Source: Comamonadaceae bacterium
GTDB lineage: Bacteria; Pseudomonadota; Gammaproteobacteria; Burkholderiales; Burkholderiaceae_C
Assembly: GCA_947374505.1 (NCBI GenBank)
Contig: CANCCE010000008.1
Span: forward strand, 1-28,611
DNA: 28,611 nt
Direction of reading: 5' to 3'
The stretch's first letter is position 1. Each line of letters opens with the position of its first letter. Positions 22,177 to 28,611 of this stretch are shown here, in pieces. The translations under genes were made by a program, and so were the position numbers. Below the pieces are notes generated by a model, which saw nothing but the letters and a program-made list of their open reading frames with translations, ran no database searches and was not told where the DNA came from.

Positions 22177-23186
22177 CTGAGTCTTTGCTGCTGTTGGCTG
22201 CGCATCCGCAAGAAATCCTATTGGCGGAGCCACGCGGTTTTTGTGCCGGCGTCGACCGCGCGATTGAAATCGTTGAGCGCGCGCTGATCAAATTTGGTGC
22301 GCCGATTTATGTGCGGCACGAAATCGTTCACAACACCTATGTCGTCAATGACCTGAAAGACAAGGGCGCGATTTTCATTGAGGAACTTGACGATGTGCCG
22401 CCCGGTGCCACGCTGGTTTTCAGCGCGCACGGTGTGAGTCGCGCGGTGCAAGACGAAGCCCGCGCGCGCGGCTTTCAGATCTTTGATGCGACGTGCCCGC
22501 TGGTCACCAAGGTGCACGTGGAAGTGGCCAAGCTGCACAAGGAAGGTTATGAGTTCATCATGATCGGCCACAAAGGGCATCCTGAAGTGGAAGGCACGAT
22601 GGGCCAGCTCGACAGCGGCATTCATTTGGTTGAGGACGTGGCCGACGTGGCGCGCATTCAGCCCAGCCAGACCCGTCTGTTGGCAGTGGTCACGCAGACC
22701 ACGCTCAGTGTTGATGACGCGGCCGAGATCAGCGCGGCGGTGAAGGCGCGTTTTCCGACGGTGCGCGCGCCCAAGCAGCAAGACATTTGCTACGCCACGC
22801 AAAACCGCCAGGATGCCGTCAAGGTGATGAGTCCGCAGGTGGATATTTTGATCGTGGTCGGCAGCCCGACCAGTTCGAACAGCAACCGCCTGCGGGAGCT
22901 TGCCGCCAAATTGGGTACCGACGCCTACATGGTCGATGACGCCAGCGAGCTGCAAGAGAGTTGGTTCGAAGGGCGCAGCCGCGTTGGCCTCACAGCCGGT
23001 GCTTCGGCCCCTGATGTGTTGGTCCGGCAGGTGATTGATCGCCTCCGCACGATGGGCGCAGTGTCGGTGCGCAAGATGGACGGCATCGAGGAAACCATCA
23101 AGTTTCCGCTGCCCAAAGGGTTGAAGATGGACAGCGAACAAACGCTCGCCGCCGGCAGCAGCCGGCTGCACCAGCCTGACGCCTGA
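22173..23186 (+). CDS. ispH: 4-hydroxy-3-methylbut-2-enyl diphosphate reductase
   Basis: Last enzyme of the MEP isoprenoid pathway; reduces HMBPP to IPP and DMAPP with a [4Fe-4S] cluster in the cytoplasm. The 337-residue protein has the three cluster cysteines at C24 (RGFCAGV), C108 (ATCPLV) and C206 (DICYATQNR), plus the conserved HEIVHN, GHKGHPEVEGT and SPTSSNSNRL segments that bind the diphosphate. It starts within the fkpB stop codon, so its translation is coupled to fkpB. Length and motif order are normal; the C-terminal tail after KFPLPKGLKM is slightly longer than usual and low in features. Confidence 0.98.
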   Translation: MTESLLLLAAHPQEILLAEPRGFCAGVDRAIEIVERALIKFGAPIYVRHEIVHNTYVVNDLKDKGAIFIEELDDVPPGATLVFSAHGVSRAVQDEARARGFQIFDATCPLVTKVHVEVAKLHKEGYEFIMIGHKGHPEVEGTMGQLDSGIHLVEDVADVARIQPSQTRLLAVVTQTTLSVDDAAEISAAVKARFPTVRAPKQQDICYATQNRQDAVKVMSPQVDILIVVGSPTSSNSNRLRELAAKLGTDAYMVDDASELQESWFEGRSRVGLTAGASAPDVLVRQVIDRLRTMGAVSVRKMDGIEETIKFPLPKGLKMDSEQTLAAGSSRLHQPDA

Positions 23187-23207
23187 ATGCCGCCTTAAAA
23201 TCTCCCG

Positions 23208-24542
23208 ATGCTTGACATCAACCTTCTCCGTAAAGACCTTCCTTCCGCCATCGCGCGACTCGAGACCCGCAAGCGCCCGCAGGCGTTTTTGAACGTCGAG
23301 GCGTTTCAGTCCCTGGAGGCTGAGCGCAAGAGCTGCCAGATTCGCACCGAAGAGTTGCAGAATCAGCGCAACAACCTGTCCAAACAAATCGGCCAGCTCA
23401 AGTCCAAGGGCGAAGACACCAGCGTCCTCATGGCGCAGGTCGGTACCTTCAAGGCCGAGCTGGACAGCACGGCGCAGCGCCTTGAACAGATTCAAACCGA
23501 GATGCAGGCGCTGCTGCTGGCGGTGCCTAATTTGCCGCACAGCAGCGTGCCCGAGGGCGCTGGCGAAGCCGGCAACGTCGAAGTGCGCAAGTGGACGCCA
23601 GCGCAAGGCTTGGGCGGCGTGCCTGCAGCATTTCCTTTTGAGGCCAAAGACCACGTCGATGTGGGTGAGCCGCTGGGGCTGGACTTTGCTGCCGGCACCA
23701 AGCTCACCGGCTCGCGCTTCACCGTGATGAAGGGCCCGTTGGCCAAATTGCACCGCGCCCTGTCGCAGTTCATGCTGGACTTGCAGACTGGTCAAAACGG
23801 CTACACCGAATGCTATGTGCCTTACATCGTCAACGCGGATTCGTTGCGCGGTACCGGCCAATTGCCGAAGTTTGAAGAAGACTTGTTCGCGGCCAAAAAA
23901 GGCGGTCAAGAAGGCGAGGCCGAGAACGCCGCGCTGTATTTGATTCCAACCTCCGAAGTGCCGCTGACCAATTTGCTGCGCGACGAGATCGTCGCCGAGG
24001 CTGATTTGCCGATCAAGCTCACTGCGCACACGCCGTGCTTTCGGTCCGAAGCCGGCAGCTATGGCCGCGACACGCGCGGCATGATTCGCCAGCACCAGTT
24101 CGACAAAGTCGAGATGGTGCAAATCGTTCATCCCGAGAAAAGCTACGAAGCGCTTGAGGTGATGACCGGTCACGCCGAAGCCGTGTTGCAAGCGCTTGGC
24201 TTGCCGTATCGCGTCATGCTGCTGTGCACCGGCGACATGGGTTTTGGCTCGACCAAGACTTACGACCTGGAAGTCTGGCTGCCTGGGCAAAACACCTACC
24301 GTGAGATCAGCTCGGTCTCTAATTGCGAAGCCTTTCAGGCGCGCCGTTTGCAAGCCCGTTTTAAAAATGCGCAAGGCAAAAATGAGTTCGTCCACACCCT
24401 GAATGGTTCAGGTCTGGCTGTGGGTCGGACCTTGGTGGCGGTGTTAGAGAACTACCAGCGCGAAGACGGCAGCGTCGAGGTGCCGGCGGTGTTGCAGCCT
24501 TACATGGGCGGCATCACGCAGCTGACACCGGGCGCGAAGTAA
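23208..24542 (+). CDS. serS: Seryl-tRNA synthetase
   Basis: Class II aminoacyl-tRNA synthetase that charges tRNA-Ser (and tRNA-Sec where present). The 444-residue protein starts MLDINLLRKDL and has the long antiparallel coiled-coil arm at about residues 30-105. The catalytic domain shows TGQLPKFEEDLF, class II motif 2 as FRSEAGSYGRDTRGMIRQHQF, and motif 3 as NGSGLAVGRTLVAVLEN. Full length, no anomalies. It follows ispH by 21 bases, and the xdhC ATG is only six bases after its stop, suggesting co-transcription of a housekeeping synthetase with the XdhC accessory gene. Confidence 0.98.
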   Translation: MLDINLLRKDLPSAIARLETRKRPQAFLNVEAFQSLEAERKSCQIRTEELQNQRNNLSKQIGQLKSKGEDTSVLMAQVGTFKAELDSTAQRLEQIQTEMQALLLAVPNLPHSSVPEGAGEAGNVEVRKWTPAQGLGGVPAAFPFEAKDHVDVGEPLGLDFAAGTKLTGSRFTVMKGPLAKLHRALSQFMLDLQTGQNGYTECYVPYIVNADSLRGTGQLPKFEEDLFAAKKGGQEGEAENAALYLIPTSEVPLTNLLRDEIVAEADLPIKLTAHTPCFRSEAGSYGRDTRGMIRQHQFDKVEMVQIVHPEKSYEALEVMTGHAEAVLQALGLPYRVMLLCTGDMGFGSTKTYDLEVWLPGQNTYREISSVSNCEAFQARRLQARFKNAQGKNEFVHTLNGSGLAVGRTLVAVLENYQREDGSVEVPAVLQPYMGGITQLTPGAK

Positions 24543-24548
24543 AGCGCT

Positions 24549-25418
24549 ATGTCACCGCTCGCCGAGTTGTTCTTTGCGCGACTCGCCAACGAGTCGGCGG
24601 TGCTGGTACAGGTGCAAGCCACAGAAGGTTCTGCGCCGCGCGATGCGGGTGCATGGATGGCTGTGTTTGCGGATGCGCTGGTCGGTACGATTGGCGGCGG
24701 GCATTTGGAGTTCGAGGCCATAGACCGGGCGCGTGCGTTGCTGACTCACGGGGCGCAGGGCGAAGGCGCTGGCAAGCCGTCTGAAACCATGCGTTTGGCC
24801 CTTGGCCCCTCTTTGGGGCAATGCTGCGGCGGCGTGGTGCAACTGCGGCTAGAGCGTGTCACGCCACAAGACCTGCCAGCGCTGCAACGGCGCTTGGAGG
24901 TTGAGCGCATGCCGGTGGTGCTGTTTGGTGGCGGCCATGTGGGCCATGCGCTGGCCGAGGTGCTGGCGCGCTTGCCCGTGGCGCTGCACTGGATCGACAG
25001 CCGCGAAGGTATTTTCCCTGCCGGTTTGCCGGCGCATGTGGTCTGCGAACACTCCGAGCCGGTGCAGGCCGCAGTGAAAGACTTGGCGCCGGGGTCCAGC
25101 GTTCTCATCATGAGTTTCAGCCACGCCGAAGACCTCGACGTCTTGACCCAGTGTCTGGCGCGGCAGCGTACGCAACAAGATTTACCTTACATCGGCCTGA
25201 TTGGCAGCAAGACCAAATGGGCGACTTTTCGGCACCGTTTGGAGGCCCGTGGCTACAGTGCCGATGAGCTCTCGCATGTCACCTGCCCGATAGGCGTGCC
25301 CGCTATAGAGGGCAAAGAACCCGAGGTGATTGCGGTGTCCGTGGCTGCGCAGTTGTTGGAAGTCCGGACCCACAAACTCGAAACAACCCCAAGGGCAACG
25401 TCGTCGAGCCAAGCGTAG
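24549..25418 (+). CDS. xdhC: Xanthine dehydrogenase accessory protein XdhC
   Basis: Member of the XdhC/CoxI family, which binds molybdenum cofactor and helps insert its sulfurated form into xanthine dehydrogenase. The 289-residue sequence has an N-terminal XdhC_CoxI domain (GSAPRDAGAWMAVF, IGGGHLEFEAID, GPSLGQCCGGVV) and a C-terminal Rossmann-like domain (VVLFGGGHVGHALAEVLARLP ... IGLIGSKTKW ... PIGVPAIEGKEPEVIAVSVAAQLL). The structural genes xdhA/xdhB, usually next to it, are not in the window; serS lies directly upstream. The last 166 bases overlap the 3' end of the convergent DUF535 gene. The final residues (LETTPRATSSSQA) look like a non-conserved tail. Confidence 0.94.
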   Translation: MSPLAELFFARLANESAVLVQVQATEGSAPRDAGAWMAVFADALVGTIGGGHLEFEAIDRARALLTHGAQGEGAGKPSETMRLALGPSLGQCCGGVVQLRLERVTPQDLPALQRRLEVERMPVVLFGGGHVGHALAEVLARLPVALHWIDSREGIFPAGLPAHVVCEHSEPVQAAVKDLAPGSSVLIMSFSHAEDLDVLTQCLARQRTQQDLPYIGLIGSKTKWATFRHRLEARGYSADELSHVTCPIGVPAIEGKEPEVIAVSVAAQLLEVRTHKLETTPRATSSSQA

Positions 25419-26332
25419 CGCTTGCGGTACAGCGCCCGTTTGCGGGAAGGGATGTCCTCTACAGCACGTCGCTGCGGTTGGTTGGGCAATAGCCAATCCT
25501 GATCACCGAGTTGCACGGCACCCAATTCTGTCCAAAAATTGCGGTAGTCAAACCTGAAGCCTTGTTTGTATGTGTTTCTGCGTTTTTTGACCTGATGTTC
25601 AGGGTCAATGCCACGTATTTCAGTGATGCCCCAATCTGCGCAAGCGGTCTGAAAAATAGCCAGTAGCAAGTGATGTGGGCGCAGTCCATGGCTTTTTTTG
25701 GTGATGGACTGTATGGCCTCAAGATTGCAACCCGGGTCACCCCGTACGCCTTGCACGGAGGCAATCAGCACACTGTGGGGGCTCAAAAAACCGAAGCTCA
25801 TGTTGAACAGCGGTCTGCCGTGGTGGTCTTTGAGCGAGAGTGCCCAAAAGCCCTCATGGAAACTGACGCTGTTGAGCTCGAGATCGACCGAGCAATCCGC
25901 TTGTTCGCTGAGACGGATTCGATGACCTTGAATCAGTTGCTGGGCGATTGCCGCTCCAAACTTGGTTTGAGCCACCTGCAGGTCGGTGGCGCATTGCGCA
26001 AAGCGCTTTTTCTGCGACCAGCGGCCGTCCAGGTAAAGCCTGAACGGAACATAAAAACAGCGTTGATGTAAAACAAAAAGTGAACGCCAAAGCCCGTTAC
26101 TCGACAAATAGCCTAAGAATATTCTCCGTGCCGTTGAGGCTTGCAGCAGGCGGCATTGGTATTTCAGTCGATCCAGGAATCGACCCGCTCTGAGCACGCC
26201 GATCACTTGGCTCATCGATGGCCATGTCAGTACGTCGTCAATCGGGGCAAAACTCATCAGATGCGATTGTGCCGGCGAACGCTTCGCCCCAGGCAACAGC
26301 CCAACAGATGTTAAAAATTGCCGCAAATACAT
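25253..26332 (-). CDS. VirK/YbjX (DUF535) family protein with extended C-terminus
   Basis: Member of the DUF535 family (E. coli YbjX, Salmonella/Shigella VirK), linked to envelope properties and peptide resistance in enterics; biochemical activity unknown. The 359-residue protein shows typical segments: GFWALSLKDHHGRPLFNMSFGF, ASVQGVRG, KKSHGLRPHHLLLAIFQ, WGITEIRGIDPEHQ and the closing IPSRKRALYRKRYAWLDD. Family members usually end soon after this last block. Here about 40 more residues follow, encoded antisense to the end of xdhC, suggesting loss of the original stop. Its base composition is lower in GC than its neighbours (24 of 60 in 25561-25620 against 41 of 60 in xdhC at 24901-24960), consistent with transfer. 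No signal peptide is evident. Confidence 0.85.
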   Translation of the reverse strand: MYLRQFLTSVGLLPGAKRSPAQSHLMSFAPIDDVLTWPSMSQVIGVLRAGRFLDRLKYQCRLLQASTARRIFLGYLSSNGLWRSLFVLHQRCFYVPFRLYLDGRWSQKKRFAQCATDLQVAQTKFGAAIAQQLIQGHRIRLSEQADCSVDLELNSVSFHEGFWALSLKDHHGRPLFNMSFGFLSPHSVLIASVQGVRGDPGCNLEAIQSITKKSHGLRPHHLLLAIFQTACADWGITEIRGIDPEHQVKKRRNTYKQGFRFDYRNFWTELGAVQLGDQDWLLPNQPQRRAVEDIPSRKRALYRKRYAWLDDVALGVVSSLWVRTSNNCAATDTAITSGSLPSIAGTPIGQVTCESSSAL

Positions 26333-26601
26333 GAATCTTTACCCAACGGACATACTAAGCTGAGCAATTGTGGGGTTTTGAACCTGACTGGAGGCTGACT
26401 TGTGTGGCCTGCTATTACTTAGGCGAGATGCAAATTTTGTATACACTCAACCCCGCAAGGCCGCAGCGGAGCCGGAATTAAATTCCAGTGTCGCGGCCCA
26501 TGCTGCTTACAGCGCCCGCAGTGGTGAGCAGTCCGACAGCCATGTCTTTGTGGGGCGATGCCGTTTCGCCGCCAGGGCATGAGGATTGCTAGGGTGACAC
26601 C
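26333..26601. promoter_or_regulatory. Divergent intergenic region between DUF535 and puuD
   Basis: A 269-base gap that should hold promoters for both flanking genes. It contains the 8-base palindrome TGTATACA (26438-26445), an imperfect palindrome GGAATT-A-AATTCC (26474-26486) and, at its end, AGGGTG shortly before ATG 26602 as a ribosome-binding site. A short GTG-initiated open frame at 26400-26582 shows no protein-like features. I cannot name a regulator for either palindrome. Confidence 0.45.
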
Positions 26602-27801
26602 ATGGAAACGTATCTTCTCGACTGGGCCAACCTGCTGCTGCGGTGGGTCCACGTGCTCACCGCCATCGCTTGGATTGGCTCCTCCTTTTATTTTGTTTTT
26701 CTCGACTCCAGCTTGACTCCGCCGGTCGACGACGACCTGAAGCAGCAGGGCGTCAGCGGTGAGCTTTGGGCAGTGCATGGTGGCGGTTTTTACCATCCGG
26801 TCAAGTTCGCTGTGAAGCCGCCGCAGATGCCGGCGCACCTGCACTGGTTTTACTGGGAGGCCTACAGCACCTGGCTCACCGGCATTGCGCTGTTCACGTT
26901 GTCTTACCTGTGGCAGGCCAGCACCTACCTGATTGACAAGTCGCTGATGGATTGGTCGCCGGTGGCCGCCGGGGCAGCGGCGCTTTCATTCTTGGTGGTG
27001 TTTTGGCTGCTGTACGACGGCATTTGCCGCGTCATGGGCCAGCGCAAAAATGCCGATGCATGGGTCGGTGCTGGCGTGTTGATACTGGTTTGCGTGGCCT
27101 CATGGCTGGCCTGCCATTTGTTTGCCGGACGCGCGGCTTTCTTGCTGGTCGGTGCCATGATCGCCACGGCTATGAGCGCCAATGTGTTTTTCTGGATCAT
27201 TCCTGGCCAGCGCACAGTGGTCGCCTGCATCAAGGCGGGCCAGCCGGTAGATCCAGTGCATGGCCAGCGCGGCAAACAGCGCAGTGTGCACAACACTTAC
27301 TTCACGCTGCCGGTGCTGTTTGCCATGCTCAGCAACCATTACAGCTTCACCTGGAGCCATCCACACAACTGGCTGGTATTGATTCTGATGATGTTCGCCG
27401 GCGCGGCGATCCGCCAATTTTTTGTGCTGCGCCACGGCTACAAGCTCGGTCGCAACGGCAATCCGCTGGCCTACGCGTTGGTCGGTGTGGCGGTGATTTT
27501 GGCCACCATCGTATGGCTCAAGCCGGCGCCACGTGCGGCGGCCAGCGCTGTGCCTGCGGTGGTCAGCTATCAGATGGTTCAGCCGGTGCTGGCGCAGCGC
27601 TGCTACATGTGCCACGGCGAGCAAGTTCAAATGAAAAACGTGCGCGTCGATTCACCCGAAGCCGTCCAACTGCACGCACAAGCGATGTACCAACAGGTGG
27701 TCGTCAGCAAGATCATGCCGATGAACAACGCCACCGGCATCACCGACGACGAGCGGGCCTTGATTGGCCGCTGGTTCGAAGGTGGTGCGCCCGTGCGCTG
27801 A
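26602..27801 (+). CDS. puuD: Membrane urate hydroxylase PuuD with cytochrome c domain
   Basis: Integral-membrane urate oxidase that hydroxylates urate in purine breakdown, passing electrons to a C-terminal cytochrome c instead of producing H2O2. The 399-residue protein begins with the family signature LLRWVHVLTAIAWIGSSFYFVFLD. About eight hydrophobic segments follow, with AVHGGGFYHPVKF and LHWFYWEAYSTW between the first two, and SVHNTYFTLPVLFAMLSNHY further on. The C-terminal domain has the haem motif CYMCH (C334, C337, H338) and a candidate axial Met in KIMPMNN. AGGGTG lies about eight bases before the ATG. It fits with xdhC nearby: xanthine dehydrogenase makes urate, PuuD uses it. The allantoin-pathway genes are not in the window. 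Confidence 0.93.
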   Translation: METYLLDWANLLLRWVHVLTAIAWIGSSFYFVFLDSSLTPPVDDDLKQQGVSGELWAVHGGGFYHPVKFAVKPPQMPAHLHWFYWEAYSTWLTGIALFTLSYLWQASTYLIDKSLMDWSPVAAGAAALSFLVVFWLLYDGICRVMGQRKNADAWVGAGVLILVCVASWLACHLFAGRAAFLLVGAMIATAMSANVFFWIIPGQRTVVACIKAGQPVDPVHGQRGKQRSVHNTYFTLPVLFAMLSNHYSFTWSHPHNWLVLILMMFAGAAIRQFFVLRHGYKLGRNGNPLAYALVGVAVILATIVWLKPAPRAAASAVPAVVSYQMVQPVLAQRCYMCHGEQVQMKNVRVDSPEAVQLHAQAMYQQVVVSKIMPMNNATGITDDERALIGRWFEGGAPVR

Positions 27802-28611
27802 TCAGTCAGCCGTGATACCTGCTGCCTTGATGGTCTTGCCCCAGAACTCGGTTTCACGCTTCACCAAAGCGTCGAGTTCTGCCGGCGGCAGGTAGCGCAG
27901 GTCAATACCGGCGGCGCTGGCACGGGTTTTGGTCTCTGGCAATTCCAGCGCCTGCTTGATAGAGCTTGACAACTTGGTCACCACGTCAGGGGGCGTGCCA
28001 GCAGGCGCAAAAATGGCCACCCAGGCTTCGAGTTCAAAGCCTTTCAGGCCAGCTTCAGCGGTTGTCGGTACGTTCGGGATGCCTGGATGGCGAGTCTTGC
28101 CGGCGACCGCCAAGCCTTTCAGCTTACCGGCTTGCACTTGGCTCATCACGGACGGCGGCGTGGTGATGAAGACCTGTACCTGGCCAGATAAAACGTCTTG
28201 TAGGGCCGGGCCAGATCCGCGATAAGGAATGTGAACCATGCTGGTGCCCGTCTGCATCTTGAACATCTCGGTGCCAATGTGCGACAGCGAGCCATTGCCT
28301 TGCGAGGCGTAGCTCAGCTTGCCGGGGTTGGCTTTCAAGTAGGCGATGAACTCTTTCAAATTGTTGGCTGGCACGGAAGGATTGACCGCAATGATATTGG
28401 TGGCGACGGTGATGAGGGCCACGGGTGTCAGGTCTTTTTGGGCCCAAGGCAGCTTGGGCGACAGCGCCGGGTTACCGACGTGGTACGCCGAGTAAGACGT
28501 CAGCAGCGTGTAGCCGTCCGCGTGGGCACGGGCGACTTGGCCATAAGCCACGTTGCCGCTGCCGCCGCCTTTGTTGTCAACGATGACCGTCTGGTTCATC
28601 ACGCGCGACAG
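27802..28611 (-). CDS. Tripartite tricarboxylate transporter (Bug/TctC) solute-binding protein, N-terminus outside window
   Basis: Periplasmic binding protein of the Bug (TctC) family, very abundant in Burkholderiales, that captures small carboxylates or related solutes for TctAB-type transporters. The open frame enters from the right edge and ends at 27804-27802, directly after the puuD stop on the other strand. About 269 residues are visible, roughly the C-terminal five-sixths of the usual length of about 325. Family segments present include VIVDNKGGGSGNVAYGQVA, HIPYRGSGPALQDVLSGQVQ, NVPTTAEAGLKGFE and WVAIFAPAGTP. The signal peptide and true start lie beyond 28611. The ligand cannot be told from sequence; the gene is convergent with puuD, so no purine link is implied. 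Confidence 0.94.
   Translation of the reverse strand: MSRVMNQTVIVDNKGGGSGNVAYGQVARAHADGYTLLTSYSAYHVGNPALSPKLPWAQKDLTPVALITVATNIIAVNPSVPANNLKEFIAYLKANPGKLSYASQGNGSLSHIGTEMFKMQTGTSMVHIPYRGSGPALQDVLSGQVQVFITTPPSVMSQVQAGKLKGLAVAGKTRHPGIPNVPTTAEAGLKGFELEAWVAIFAPAGTPPDVVTKLSSSIKQALELPETKTRASAAGIDLRYLPPAELDALVKRETEFWGKTIKAAGITAD

Noticed and set aside
22218..24395. 725-codon open frame on the minus strand
   Set aside because: It lies antisense to ispH and serS, both unmistakable full-length genes. The translation is rich in His, Gln and Arg, as expected for an antisense shadow in high-GC DNA.
26400..26582. 60-codon GTG-initiated frame upstream of puuD
   Set aside because: No Shine-Dalgarno matched to the start and no protein-like features; more likely leader or regulatory DNA.
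1..28611. CRISPR arrays, insertion sequences, prophage genes, tRNA or rRNA
   Set aside because: No regularly spaced repeats, transposase or integrase motifs, or RNA gene signatures were found on reading the window; the 4244-4311 palindrome is a short non-coding repeat without a transposase.

Overview
The window reads as chromosomal DNA of a betaproteobacterium of the order Burkholderiales, most likely family Comamonadaceae (Rhodoferax/Polaromonas-like). This rests on overall protein character, high-GC codon use and the gene neighbourhoods; no 16S or other phylogenetic marker was compared. The window is gene-dense. No gap between genes exceeds 300 bases, and I see no rRNA, tRNA, CRISPR array or insertion sequence.

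Layout. (1) 1-3148: 5' part of metG (minus), then the Fe-S carrier gene apbC/mrp and an MFS transporter (plus). (2) 3160-6126, minus strand: molybdate importer modA-modB-modC with 4-base translational overlaps, and a small unknown gene upstream of modA. (3) 6231-10307, plus strand: a formate dehydrogenase accessory block of DUF3305, DUF3306, a 712-residue multi-cluster Fe-S protein and a TorD-type chaperone. (4) 10308-10492: a very AT-rich control region with a terminator-like hairpin. (5) 10493-17113, plus strand: a small Tat-signal protein, catalytic formate dehydrogenase alpha (Cys type), Fe-S beta subunit, a small lipoprotein, the cytochrome b gamma subunit, an exported Ala/Lys/Pro-rich protein, a strong terminator, then fdhD. 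(6) 17165-20124: FtsX/YbbP-like permease and a group II truncated haemoglobin. (7) 20138-21478, minus: radC then an Smr-domain gene. (8) 21667-25418, plus: slpA(fkpB)-ispH-serS-xdhC. (9) 25253-26332, minus: a lower-GC DUF535 (VirK/YbjX) gene whose 3' end overlaps xdhC. (10) 26602-27801: urate hydroxylase puuD. (11) from 27802, minus: a partial Bug/TctC-type solute-binding protein.

How the parts fit. Regions 2-5 form a molybdenum/formate module: ModABC imports molybdate, TorD-like and FdhD proteins help mature the molybdoenzyme, and a Tat-exported alpha-beta-gamma complex oxidises formate in the periplasm and passes electrons to quinone. xdhC and puuD point to purine oxidation, which also needs a molybdoenzyme (xanthine dehydrogenase), although its structural genes are not in the window.

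The best candidate for something undescribed is the 712-residue protein at 7520-9658. Its N-terminus matches the Cys pattern of heterodisulfide reductase HdrA and a later segment resembles MvhD/FlpD, but the flavin-type glycine motif and the MvhD cysteines appear degenerate. Other notable points are a perfect 30-base-arm palindrome lying in frame in the 5' end of modC, a 9-base tandem repeat in the modA signal peptide, and the xdhC/DUF535 tail overlap.
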